Shown here: positions 33,538-41,734 of the stretch, piece after piece
How the letters are laid out: every line of letters begins with the position of its first letter
Position numbering within the stretch: position 1 is the stretch's first letter
Position numbers and translations under genes: made by a program
IMG/VR virus record: IMGVR_UViG_3300042311_001046
Location: 1 to 53,986 of that record
Direction: 5' to 3' (one strand)
Length of the DNA: 53,986 nucleotides
From: a virus
The notes under the pieces: model-generated
Seen by the model: only the letters and a program-made list of their open reading frames with translations
Told to the model about the DNA's origin: nothing
Databases searched by the model: none

Positions 33538-35164
33538 ACTATTTTACTACGGTATAGTAATTGACAATCAGGACATTTATGGACTTAATAGGGTAAGAGT
33601 TTTTCCCGAAACAGAGGATGCCATAAGATTAATTTTGAAAAAAACTAAACCTGAACTTTTAGATAACATTGAAAGTCCTACAGATATTATAGAGGAAGCT
33701 TGGTATACACTAAATGACCCTTTTGCCTTTTACCCCTTATTACCACCTTATCTAAGTTTTATCCCCAAAATAGGTGAAATGGTTTGGGTCGTGTATTCAA
33801 TGCTCGGGGACAAACAACAGAGGAAAGAACAGTTTTATATACCAGGCCCAAAAACAAGTCCATTTAATATTGCTTTTGAGGAATATAATAACTCCAAGGT
33901 AAACACATCACAAGGTTTTAATACTAGAATAAAACCACCTCTTAAATCAGTTACAATTAATGGCCCTGGATTAAAACCTTGGTCTCCTACTCATTTATAC
34001 GGTATTTGGGCCGAGCCAGGTGATAATGCAATTTACGGTCAAGGTACGACAGATTTAATTTTAAAACGTGATGAAATTTTACTAAGGGCGGGTAAAAAAT
34101 CTACCATGCAACCTAATGACATTCCAAATGATGAAGACAAGAGGAATTTAAATTTAGGATTTTTACAAATTTCTAATTATAGAACTAAACCATTTACTTT
34201 AGCGGAGGAAAGTACCACAACAGATGAAATTGACGAATCTCCTTTAAAATTTTTAATAGAATACGAATTGATAAATCCTGAAAATGCTCAAGATGTATAT
34301 AGTGGTATAATAACATTGTTAGAAATTTCTAAGGCGGCTGAAAAAAACAATAAATTTACTGCGGGTACTCCAGTGAACCCAAATAATGTAAATCAATATT
34401 GGAGTTATCAATTTAATCTTGAACCTATGACAAATGTTGTTAGAATAATTAACGATGTTATTAATGGTTTAAATAAAGGAAAGATTGTAATATCAGGAAC
34501 TACTACCAGTCCTGAATCAACTCTTATATTATGTGACGATGTTGACGCAAATGGTGAATGCGGATATTGTGGAAGATGTTTTCCATTTTACTACCGACCC
34601 ACAGCTAGAATGAGGACAATATTAGGAAAATTACCTGATTTTGCAGATAATCCCTACGCATACGCTGAACTATACAGTGTTAGTAGTATGGTTACACAAG
34701 TAAGGTTTACATACGCATTTTTAGATGTAAATGGTGACGGGCTAGTGTCAAAAAAAGACAAGTTTGGACCATCAAAAAAGAAAAAGAAATATAAAAATAT
34801 ACCACAAGTTTCTGAAGTTAAACCAAACAGTGTTTCTATTTTAGGTAGTAACAAAATAATTTTATATTCACAAGATTCTCAAATTGATGACAAAAAAATA
34901 AATTTAAGTGGAGATTCAATATATGGACTTAGTCAAAATACAATTTTTAAAGAAGTATTACCTAAAACAGACGCAATGGTAAGAGGAGATAAACTAAAAG
35001 AATTTTTGACTCTTCTTATGAGATTTACGTTAACCCACTGCCACGCATATCACGGATTACCTCCAAATCCTACATCATTTTCACAAGTTGAAATTGCTCA
35101 AATTGAACAAGAGTTTCTAAACTATGATTCTAAAGTATTAAATCAAAACATTCGAATTAATTGA
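33521..35164 (+). CDS. Baseplate hub protein, gp5-like OB-fold N-terminus
   Basis: The protein has 547 residues. The first ~100 residues fit the N-terminal OB domain of T4 gp5/VgrG-type hubs: FYYGIVIDNQDIYGLNRVRV, then IPKIGEMVWVVYSMLGDKQQ and QFYIPGPKTS, the usual GDxVWVxF and PVVLG-like lines. A middle Cys cluster (CDDVDANGECGYCGRCF, about residues 344-360) could bind metal. A calcium-loop-like DVNGDGLVSKKD follows at about 404-415. No lysozyme domain is evident, unlike T4 gp5. It is expected to form the hub that joins baseplate to tail tube. The next gene starts after a TATTTAT box. Confidence 0.65.
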   Translation: MVGKAKLFYYGIVIDNQDIYGLNRVRVFPETEDAIRLILKKTKPELLDNIESPTDIIEEAWYTLNDPFAFYPLLPPYLSFIPKIGEMVWVVYSMLGDKQQRKEQFYIPGPKTSPFNIAFEEYNNSKVNTSQGFNTRIKPPLKSVTINGPGLKPWSPTHLYGIWAEPGDNAIYGQGTTDLILKRDEILLRAGKKSTMQPNDIPNDEDKRNLNLGFLQISNYRTKPFTLAEESTTTDEIDESPLKFLIEYELINPENAQDVYSGIITLLEISKAAEKNNKFTAGTPVNPNNVNQYWSYQFNLEPMTNVVRIINDVINGLNKGKIVISGTTTSPESTLILCDDVDANGECGYCGRCFPFYYRPTARMRTILGKLPDFADNPYAYAELYSVSSMVTQVRFTYAFLDVNGDGLVSKKDKFGPSKKKKKYKNIPQVSEVKPNSVSILGSNKIILYSQDSQIDDKKINLSGDSIYGLSQNTIFKEVLPKTDAMVRGDKLKEFLTLLMRFTLTHCHAYHGLPPNPTSFSQVEIAQIEQEFLNYDSKVLNQNIRIN

Positions 35165-35171
35165 TATTTAT
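35165..35171 (+). promoter_or_regulatory. TATTTAT box before 35184 gene
   Basis: TTGATATTTATCTATAAAAG lies in the 19-nt gap after the hub gene, with the box ending 12 nt before the ATG at 35184. It matches the strongest form of the motif, GATATTTAT. Confidence 0.5.
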
Positions 35172-35183
35172 CTATAAAAGATA

Positions 35184-36662
35184 ATGTCAGTACATTTTTC
35201 ATATTTTAGTAGAAATAATACATTACTCTCCGGGAGTTACACAAACACCGGAAGAGCTCCGTATACTCAGTTATATTTTGGAGCGTCTCTCGACACATTA
35301 GCCAATTCAGCATATAGTAGATTTATTTTTGATTTTGATTTAACTGATTTAATTCAAAAATTCTCAGACGGTACCATATCCACAGGATGTACAGGATTTA
35401 GTGGTATTACTCATAAATTAAAAATGATTAATACGTCTTCTTTTGATAGAGCACAATTAAGAGCCACTTCATTTGATTTAAACTTAATTAGAATACCTCT
35501 AACATCAGGCGATACAGGAACAGTACAATCTTGGGATGAAGGTGTTGGTTATGATTATTATGACGTTAAAAAAACAATAAATACCCAATTTGCACAGCTT
35601 TCCCCAACAAATTTTACAGATGACCTTTCACTGTCTAATAGACCGTCAAACTTTTACGAAAGAACCACTTTATATACTTGGAGCGAACCTGGTATCTACT
35701 CAAATATTAATACAGGAGTTACCCCATTTTCATCAATGACAATAATTGACACCCAACATTTTGAGGAGGGTAATGAAAATCTTGAGTTTGATATGACAAG
35801 TGAAATTAATTCAATTATTGAGGGTACAATTACCGGAAATACTGGATGGATTATATCATTCCCTCCTGAGCTTGAATTAATCACGGGTCTTACTGAAAAC
35901 TACTCTGTTGGATTTTTTAGTCGGAACACTCAAACTTTTTACGAGCCTTATTTGGAAACAACTTATGATGATTTAATCGAGGACGATAGAAATACTTTTT
36001 ACAAGAATAGAATAAATAAACTATACCTTTATTCGTATATCGATGGTGATTTAGTTAATTTAGACACACCTCCATCTACAATAATTGTTGACTCATCTGA
36101 TAATATAATCCAAGGGCCAATTACTTCTTGTTTAAAAACAAAAGGAGTTTACGAGATAACAATATCGGCAATCACATCCACAACACTTGCAACTAATTGT
36201 ACACTATATGATATATGGTCAGGAATAACTTATAATGGAGTTACTCTTGATAATATCACAAATCAACTTGTACTTTTACCATATAACAAATCAATACAAC
36301 TCGGACCTGATAGTCAAGACCCAATACTTTATGGTTTTGATTATTATGGTATTAAACAAGATGAAAAAATAATCAATACCGACATAAGGAAAGTTGGGGT
36401 TATTGTTAAGAAAGCATATTCTACAAATGAATCTATACAAAGAATAAATGTATATTATAGAATATACGTTAAAGAAGGCCAAACTGAAGTTGATGTCCAA
36501 GAATGGACAAAAGTGAATAGGTCGTATAATCAATACTATTTCTTGTTTGACACAAGAGACAAACTTCCAAACGAATATTACATCGATTTAAAAGTATATT
36601 CTGATGGAACCGCAAATACTTATAAAAAACAAATTAAATTCCAAATAGTTAATAGGAAATGA
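35184..36662 (+). CDS. Virion/tail protein with DNRLRE-like and Ig-like regions
   Basis: This 492-residue beta-rich protein has no named family that is certain. The first half resembles DNRLRE/CBM96-type modules used in surface proteins: SRFIFDFDLTDLIQKF, THKLKMINTSSFDRAQLRA, an aromatic middle TTLYTWSEPGIYS, and then DMTSEINSIIEG with GWIISFPPELE. The second half contains an Ig-like stretch (GVYEITISAITSTTLATNC) and a C-terminal sandwich ending in KQIKFQIVNRK. It is probably a tail or baseplate accessory that contacts sugars. Its stop overlaps the next gene by 4 nt. Confidence 0.6.
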   Translation: MSVHFSYFSRNNTLLSGSYTNTGRAPYTQLYFGASLDTLANSAYSRFIFDFDLTDLIQKFSDGTISTGCTGFSGITHKLKMINTSSFDRAQLRATSFDLNLIRIPLTSGDTGTVQSWDEGVGYDYYDVKKTINTQFAQLSPTNFTDDLSLSNRPSNFYERTTLYTWSEPGIYSNINTGVTPFSSMTIIDTQHFEEGNENLEFDMTSEINSIIEGTITGNTGWIISFPPELELITGLTENYSVGFFSRNTQTFYEPYLETTYDDLIEDDRNTFYKNRINKLYLYSYIDGDLVNLDTPPSTIIVDSSDNIIQGPITSCLKTKGVYEITISAITSTTLATNCTLYDIWSGITYNGVTLDNITNQLVLLPYNKSIQLGPDSQDPILYGFDYYGIKQDEKIINTDIRKVGVIVKKAYSTNESIQRINVYYRIYVKEGQTEVDVQEWTKVNRSYNQYYFLFDTRDKLPNEYYIDLKVYSDGTANTYKKQIKFQIVNRK

Positions 36663-37156
36663 AAAAAATAACATTAACAGAATCACAATTAGTGTCTTTA
36701 ATCCAAAGAATGGTTAATGAAGCCATGTCAGATATAGATATAATTCTTGATAAAATAAGCCAAGAAGGTATGGAATCTTTAACTCAACAAGAAAAAGAAT
36801 ATTTAAGACATTATTCAACAACAGGAGAATATATGGATATTGAGGATGAAGATGAAATGGAGACTTCATTTGAAGGTGAAACATTTAAAGACAGAATAAA
36901 AGACGCACCTGTTAGTTTCACATATGAAGTAACTGAAGAAACAGATAAGGGTATTATACACGCAGGATATTTTACAATCTATGAAGATGAATACTATGGT
37001 GAAATTTTCTGTGATGGTGACGGAACATTTATGTTTGCCAATTTTGAATCACCTGAAGGAACTGAGCTATTTGAAGACTATAATGAAATACAAGGAGAAT
37101 TGGAAATGTTTCTCCAAAATGTTTGTGAAAACCTAAAATCAGACCCAACAACTTAA
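36659..37156 (+). CDS. Acidic protein with LTESQL N-terminal motif
   Basis: The 165-residue protein starts MKKITLTESQLVSLIQRMV, a short N-terminal motif recurring in many phage proteins whose role is unknown. Residues 24-53 (DIILDKISQEGMESLTQQEK) match the ILDKISxxGxxSLTxxEK line of DUF6576-like tails of Bacteroidota proteins, a hint to the host group. The rest is strongly acidic with beta-like stretches (GYFTIYEDEYYGEIFCDGDG). The LTESQL motif and the acidic character may mark virion assembly proteins, but that is not established. Confidence 0.65.
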   Translation: MKKITLTESQLVSLIQRMVNEAMSDIDIILDKISQEGMESLTQQEKEYLRHYSTTGEYMDIEDEDEMETSFEGETFKDRIKDAPVSFTYEVTEETDKGIIHAGYFTIYEDEYYGEIFCDGDGTFMFANFESPEGTELFEDYNEIQGELEMFLQNVCENLKSDPTT

Positions 37157-37160
37157 AAAA

Positions 37161-37634
37161 ATGAGAAATATAGATAGTTTAATTAGAAAAGTTATTAAAG
37201 AACAATCAGATAGATATATGTTCTTTTCAAACTTAGAACAAATGAGAAGACAATGTGACCTATTGTTAGATTTAGAACGTGATATGGTCGATTCAATACT
37301 TGACAACGGTCACGATTGGGCTCAGGACCATATTGCTGAAGCCAAAAACAATTTAGACCAAGTGTTTGATTTCTTAATGAATGAAACAAAAAAGGATGGT
37401 ATGGAATTATCTATGAATATTGATGATAAAGAAATGGTTATGTCGGAAGGTCGTAAAAAGACTGGAACAAAATTGTGTGCCAGAGGGTACGCAGCTGCCA
37501 AATCAAAATTCAAAGTTTTTCCCTCAGCATATAGCTCAGGCTACGGAGTTCAAGTCTGTAAAGGTAGAATGCCAGGATTAGATGGTAAAAAACGTTGTTC
37601 ACCACCATATTGTGGTTCAAAAAAGAAGAAGTAA
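37161..37634 (+). CDS. DUF5872-like basic protein
   Basis: This 157-residue protein has an N-terminal helical part with the short motif DSLIRKVIKEQ, then helices (NLEQMRRQCDLLLDLERDMV). The C-terminal ~55 residues (GTKLCARGYAAAKSKFKVFP, then SAYSSGYGVQVCKGRMPG) carry four Cys and match the KVFPSAYxxGYxVxVCKG line of DUF5872, found in large phages and marine bacteria. It ends in a Lys tail. A second protein with a related Cys-rich basic C-terminus is encoded nearby on the opposite strand (38513-39529). The function is unknown. Confidence 0.65.
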   Translation: MRNIDSLIRKVIKEQSDRYMFFSNLEQMRRQCDLLLDLERDMVDSILDNGHDWAQDHIAEAKNNLDQVFDFLMNETKKDGMELSMNIDDKEMVMSEGRKKTGTKLCARGYAAAKSKFKVFPSAYSSGYGVQVCKGRMPGLDGKKRCSPPYCGSKKKK

Positions 37635-37661
37635 TAATTTTTTAGAACTAAAGTTTCGTAG

Positions 37662-37669
37662 TATATTTG
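37662..37669 (+). promoter_or_regulatory. Host-type -7 promoter element TATATTTG
   Basis: The element is an exact match to the Bacteroidota -7 consensus TAnnTTTG, lying 15 nt before the ATG at 37685. That is the same spacing shown by the phage TATTTAT boxes. A clear -33 TTG is not obvious. It suggests host-sigma transcription of the following gene. Confidence 0.5.
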
Positions 37670-37684
37670 TAAAAAAATACCACT

Positions 37685-38131
37685 ATGAGATTCTTAAAAC
37701 GATTTTACCTTAAAATGCGATTAGCGTATCGCAAACAGTACTACACACAACAGAACCAAGAGAAGTACCAAAGAGCTCCACTCTTTATATGTATGAAATT
37801 ACTTAAAATTGAGGACTCTCTTTTACTTATCGCACCTGTTTCCGATGACAAGTACATATATAACGAAAGACTCGGTATATTGGTCTCTTTATTAGGTCAT
37901 CGAGGGTCTATTATCGATAGAACATATTCATACGATATTAACCTATCTAACAAAGATTGGGATAAATTGGATAAGTTGTTTTCTAATGAGATGCAAAAAC
38001 GCACCAAGAAGATTGAGGAACAAATTGTATCTAATGTAAAACACTCATTAGATAATATATACAAGAGAATAAATAAGGATATGAATAAATCTCCGATTAT
38101 GAATTTATCATCGGTTAGTGAACTTAATTAA
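37685..38131 (+). CDS. Hypothetical protein with host-type promoter
   Basis: This 148-residue protein is not recognised. The N-terminal 35 residues are very basic and aromatic (MRFLKRFYLKMRLAYRKQYY). The middle has two hydrophobic strands (DSLLLIAPVSDDKYIY and RLGILVSLLGHRG), and the C-terminal ~60 residues are helical (KKIEEQIVSNVKHSLDNIYK). It is the only gene here preceded by a perfect TAnnTTTG element, so it may be expressed early or constitutively. It overlaps the end of the zincin gene tail-to-tail by 8 nt. Confidence 0.6.
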   Translation: MRFLKRFYLKMRLAYRKQYYTQQNQEKYQRAPLFICMKLLKIEDSLLLIAPVSDDKYIYNERLGILVSLLGHRGSIIDRTYSYDINLSNKDWDKLDKLFSNEMQKRTKKIEEQIVSNVKHSLDNIYKRINKDMNKSPIMNLSSVSELN

Positions 38132-38516
38132 AAATCTTTTTATGTAATTTCGGGTGGGATTTAATGAATTTTTTTGTTATCTCACCCGATTTTTCATTTG
38201 CAAAATCTTCGGCCTTACCACCAACTTCTTTTCTGTCTTTAATTTTAAGTTTTTGGTGGTCATAACAATGAGCCCATTCGTGAGATAAAGTTCTAAGAAT
38301 ATCGGCAAGCATTCTACCCTTAGATAAGACTTTAATCTCATTAGTTTTATTTTTAAATGACCCTGTTGTCATTTTACCCTTTCTTTCACTCAAAAATTTA
38401 ATTGTTAAATCTCCTGTAAGAGTGAGTTTTTCTTGCAGAAGAAGGATAAAACTTTTGATAATATCAATTTGATACTTTTCTAAAGTACCCTTTTCAAATT
38501 TCAGACAGAGTTTCAT
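38124..38516 (-). CDS. Small zincin-like metalloprotease
   Basis: The 130-residue protein carries the zinc-binding HExxH motif in LSHEWAHCYDHQ (H79, E80, H83). A likely third ligand lies in GGKAEDFANEKS (E103 or nearby). The rest is mixed alpha/beta, with TLTGDLTIKFLSERKGKMTT as the possible edge strands of a minimal zincin core. Family members are small single-domain proteases or inactive relatives; substrates here are unknown. A virion-maturation or host-lysis role is possible but not shown. Its start overlaps the stop of the upstream basic protein by 4 nt (ATGA), implying coupled translation. Confidence 0.7.
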   Translation of the reverse strand: MKLCLKFEKGTLEKYQIDIIKSFILLLQEKLTLTGDLTIKFLSERKGKMTTGSFKNKTNEIKVLSKGRMLADILRTLSHEWAHCYDHQKLKIKDRKEVGGKAEDFANEKSGEITKKFIKSHPKLHKKIFN

Positions 38517-39529
38517 TTGTTTTTTAAATGTTCTATCAAAGTTTTAATTATAATTGACTCGTTTTTACTTTTTTTCTTTGGTTTGTAAGAAGTCATTGTT
38601 GGGGCATTCCCTGTACCAGATTTTGGTTCTTTCTTTTCTGCTCTTCTTTTCTGACTACAAGCCGCACTTTTTTGTGTGTCTGTCATTTTAGCCGCAACTC
38701 CAACTGCTCTACATTTTGGGTATCCTTTAGAATCTGCCTCAGGTCTACCACATGGAGGGTGTCCACCACCTTCTTTTTTTCTACATATATTAACCCAAGG
38801 ACCTTTTGGTTGTTTACTACCTTTTGGTTTTTTCTTAGTTCCAAACCAAACCGCAAGGTCTTCTTTAATTGTATGGGTATCCTCTGTTTCTATATTATAA
38901 GTTCCGTCTTGACCCTTTTCCCACATGCCAACAGTTCTTTTTATATTATTTTTTAACTTACTTTTAATTTTTTTCTTATTAATTTCACTTTTAACTTGTT
39001 CAGTATATGCTCCCAACTCTGATTTTTTCCATTTTTTCATCCCTACCTCAATTGGTCCACTATATTCACCAGCAGAAATAGAAGTATCAGACTCATGAAT
39101 TTTAGTGAATGGTGCCGAATAATGCGATTCGTCTTTTATTCTTGGTTTTTTTCCTGACTTATCTCCTTTTTTTCTATAAGATGGTACTAAAACTTTAAAA
39201 GGAGCCTTTGTATACTCATCATCACCTTCAGCTGGTGCATCCTGTTTAAAATCATTATTTTGTATTTCTTTTGCTATTCTTTCTTTTTTTGAAATTTTGT
39301 TTTTCGGGGTAGATATATGGCCGTCAAGTGAATCGTAGTTTAATTCGGCATCAACATAATCGGAAATAGGATTAACAAATGGTTGTAAATCTTCAGGGTC
39401 CCAATAAGTAAGTCCCGGTCTAATAGGTGGTTTATATGAACCCCTAGCAATACCTGAACTTGTAACCTCATTTAATTTTTCAGCACCAATATATTTGGTA
39501 TATAATTCTAAAAAATTTGGTTTTGGCAT
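38513..39529 (-). CDS. Basic protein with DUF5872-like Cys-containing C-terminus
   Basis: This 338-residue protein is largely disordered-looking and Lys/Pro/Gly-rich. The N-terminal part includes YKPPIRPGLTYWDPEDLQPF and acidic to basic runs. The C-terminal ~100 residues hold GPWVNICRKKEGGGHPPCGR and YPKCRAVGVAAKM, a three-Cys pattern resembling DUF5872 proteins, followed by AACSQKRRAEKKEP and the helix SIIIKTLIEHLKNK. It has a TATTTAT box 21 nt upstream. The function is unknown; the charge and Cys pattern would suit nucleic-acid or virion binding. Confidence 0.6.
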   Translation of the reverse strand: MPKPNFLELYTKYIGAEKLNEVTSSGIARGSYKPPIRPGLTYWDPEDLQPFVNPISDYVDAELNYDSLDGHISTPKNKISKKERIAKEIQNNDFKQDAPAEGDDEYTKAPFKVLVPSYRKKGDKSGKKPRIKDESHYSAPFTKIHESDTSISAGEYSGPIEVGMKKWKKSELGAYTEQVKSEINKKKIKSKLKNNIKRTVGMWEKGQDGTYNIETEDTHTIKEDLAVWFGTKKKPKGSKQPKGPWVNICRKKEGGGHPPCGRPEADSKGYPKCRAVGVAAKMTDTQKSAACSQKRRAEKKEPKSGTGNAPTMTSYKPKKKSKNESIIIKTLIEHLKNK

Positions 39530-39550
39530 GATTTATAACTATATTTTTCT

Positions 39551-39557
39551 ATAAATA
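39551..39557 (-). promoter_or_regulatory. TATTTAT box upstream of 338-residue gene
   Basis: The coding strand reads AAGATATTTATAGAAAAATA, with the box ending 21 nt before the ATG at 39529. It lies in a 36-nt divergent gap shared with the 39566 gene. Confidence 0.4.
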
Positions 39558-39565
39558 TCTTTTAG

Positions 39566-39817
39566 ATGGAAACAAACGCAGATTTACAAAAAGAATTGGA
39601 ACAAAAATTAGAAGAATTAACACCAAAAGGAGCTCTTTTTGAATCAATAACTTACTATAACGAAGAACAATTAAATTTGTTTTTGTCTAATATGACACAA
39701 GAACAGGCAATTTACTGTTTAGTTGAGGCGGTTAAAATTGCATACAGAAGAGGTTCATATAGTTTAGAGGAGTCTGAAGCAATCTCAAAATCTCTAAGGG
39801 TGATTGGTGGTCAATAA
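39566..39817 (+). CDS. Hypothetical 83-residue protein
   Basis: The protein is not recognised. It is helical and acidic, with YNEEQLNLFLSNMTQEQAIY and SYSLEESEAISKSLRVIGG suggesting a small four-helix fold. It is a single-gene unit divergent from the basic protein gene and ends immediately in a strong two-way terminator shared with the capsid gene. Similar small proteins often sit beside capsid genes in T4-like phages of Bacteroidota, but the function is unknown. Confidence 0.65.
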   Translation: METNADLQKELEQKLEELTPKGALFESITYYNEEQLNLFLSNMTQEQAIYCLVEAVKIAYRRGSYSLEESEAISKSLRVIGGQ

Positions 39818-39842
39818 AAAAGGGGACCTAAGTCCCCTTTTT
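39817..39842. terminator. Two-way rho-independent terminator
   Basis: The perfect 11-bp stem AAAAAGGGGAC/GTCCCCTTTTT with a CTAA loop has a U-run on either strand. It can terminate both the 83-residue gene (plus) and the capsid gene (minus), whose stops flank it. Confidence 0.95.
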
Positions 39843-39861
39843 AATTTATTCATTAAATTGA

Positions 39862-41706
39862 TTATCTCAATTCATTCAAATCAAATGTACGTACACCGTC
39901 AACGATGATACGTCCGAAGAAACGGTTGTTAACCATTTTCTTAGCGTAACGAGTCATAATACCCTTGATAGGTGTAAAGTTGAATGGGTTGTACATAGTT
40001 GGAGTTAATTGAAGTGGTACATATGGTGCGTAGATGTAACCAGTGTCAAGAAGTGACGTACCTTTGTGACCCAACAACACAGTGTTTGGTGGGAAGTAAG
40101 GGTCACGATACACTTGGTAACGACCTGCTAATGTACCTACTCTTTCAATACCCATGTTATACTGGTCTTGCTCAGCAGCTGCGTTAGAAACGTGGAAATA
40201 TTGAAGGTCATCAAAAATTGCTGAGATTTCAGATGATACAACAATCCAGTTTGCTCCACCTCTCAACGTAGATTTGTGAATCTGTGCAGAGATTTGGTTG
40301 ATTGCGGTGATAAGAGTTTGGTTCCAGTCCTTCTGAGTGTAAGGAGTAGATTGGTTGTTCAGACGCTTCCAACCGTTGTAATCCCAACGAAGTGTCCAAG
40401 CCGCACCTTTACGAAGGTCACGGAGGATTTCACGGTCGATTTCAGCTGCCACTTGTTCAGACAATAAAGCCGTTAATTCAGCCTCAGCGTCGATGTTGTG
40501 GAATGCCGCAACGTCTTGTGCAAGTTCTGGTGACCACTGTGCTCTCAACTTTCTTTCAGTTACAGAAACTGTTACTGACTCAAGGTCGAAAGAAACTTCA
40601 CCAATCTTGTCTTCGAATTCAAGTTCCTTATATCTCTTAAAATAAGCAATAAATGGGTTACTAGCTGAGGAACCAGATACTGCAGATTCGAAAGTTGTAC
40701 CTGAGTATCCATCAGGAGTTGATTGACCACAAGCAATACAAGCTGGAACTTGTAAGTCTACTTCCAAATAGATTATACCATTTGGTGTACAAATATCAAA
40801 ATATGTACCACCGTTACCACCACCTGTGTTTGTACCAGGATAAGAAGCTGTTGAGTATGAACCATACTGAACAATGCTCTTAGCATATTTCTGTGTTACA
40901 ACACGGAACAAAAGAGGTGCAGTTGTTGAGAAAGTTACACCACCAATAGTTCCTTGTGATGGAAGAATTGTAAGGTCTGAAAGGAATGCCTCAGTATCCA
41001 TTTCTTGTCCGTCAGGACCGATAAGTTTACCAGCACCTGAGTTAGAGAAACCTGACAATGCAATTAAAATTTTACGATATTCGCCAGCAGGGTAACCTGA
41101 AAGTATTAAATTACCGCTACTCCAAATAACTGTGTTTGTAATTGCCGACAACCAAGTGAATGCACCCTTAGAGTAGTCGAACAAACCTGGAGGATTTAAA
41201 CCTGGCTCGTTACCTTCATAAAATGCATCATAAAGGTTCTTAGAGAATGCATTTGCATTTGGTGGATAACCATCACCGATAGCGGTTTGGTTACTACCAG
41301 GTGCTCCAAATGGAGCGTAGTGGTCATTATCATTACCTTGAGCAATAGCAACTGGAGTATTTCCAGTATAACCTTGAATGCGCGGTACAAAGTAGAACAA
41401 CTTACCGATAGGAAGGTTCATAGCTTGTACTGATACGATTTCATTAGCTAAAAGTTTAGAGAATACACGACGAATGATTGGGAATACGACAGTTTCAAAT
41501 GAACCTGAATCTGCAGTAGACGCCGCTTCGTTAATTAAGAATGAAGCTTGGTTTTCATATAACTGAGCTACGTTCTCTTTTAGGTGACCACGAAGGCCTT
41601 CAAGGAACCCTAATTTGTCCCATTTGTTGATAGTATCTTCCTTGATAACTTTAAGGTGCTTAAGACCTATGTTACCAACGAGACCTGATTCTAATAATGC
41701 TCCCAT
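39862..41706 (-). CDS. 23: Major capsid protein, gp23-like
   Basis: The 614-residue protein matches T4 gp23. Its N-terminus contains TINKWDKLGFLEGLRGH and ENVAQLYENQ, and the C-terminal half keeps long collinear blocks such as RKLRAQWSPELAQDVAAFHN, EVAAEIDREILRDLR-type helices and PVRYQVYRDPYF-like lines. A prohead protease site of the T4 type (Ile/Leu-x-Glu) is visible as INE after residue 58, so cleavage after E60 would remove the N-terminal helix. It is about 90 residues longer than T4 gp23; extra Gly/Ser/Cys-rich sequence near residues 290-350 may be an insertion domain. The leader is very A-rich, with no Shine-Dalgarno sequence and no TATTTAT box. Confidence 0.95.
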   Translation of the reverse strand: MGALLESGLVGNIGLKHLKVIKEDTINKWDKLGFLEGLRGHLKENVAQLYENQASFLINEAASTADSGSFETVVFPIIRRVFSKLLANEIVSVQAMNLPIGKLFYFVPRIQGYTGNTPVAIAQGNDNDHYAPFGAPGSNQTAIGDGYPPNANAFSKNLYDAFYEGNEPGLNPPGLFDYSKGAFTWLSAITNTVIWSSGNLILSGYPAGEYRKILIALSGFSNSGAGKLIGPDGQEMDTEAFLSDLTILPSQGTIGGVTFSTTAPLLFRVVTQKYAKSIVQYGSYSTASYPGTNTGGGNGGTYFDICTPNGIIYLEVDLQVPACIACGQSTPDGYSGTTFESAVSGSSASNPFIAYFKRYKELEFEDKIGEVSFDLESVTVSVTERKLRAQWSPELAQDVAAFHNIDAEAELTALLSEQVAAEIDREILRDLRKGAAWTLRWDYNGWKRLNNQSTPYTQKDWNQTLITAINQISAQIHKSTLRGGANWIVVSSEISAIFDDLQYFHVSNAAAEQDQYNMGIERVGTLAGRYQVYRDPYFPPNTVLLGHKGTSLLDTGYIYAPYVPLQLTPTMYNPFNFTPIKGIMTRYAKKMVNNRFFGRIIVDGVRTFDLNELR

Positions 41707-41734
41707 TTTTTATTTTGGTTTTTATTTTTATTAT

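Noticed and set aside
33521-35164. Lysozyme domain in the gp5-like hub
   Set aside because: No lysozyme catalytic motif is visible; only the OB-like N-terminus resembles gp5.
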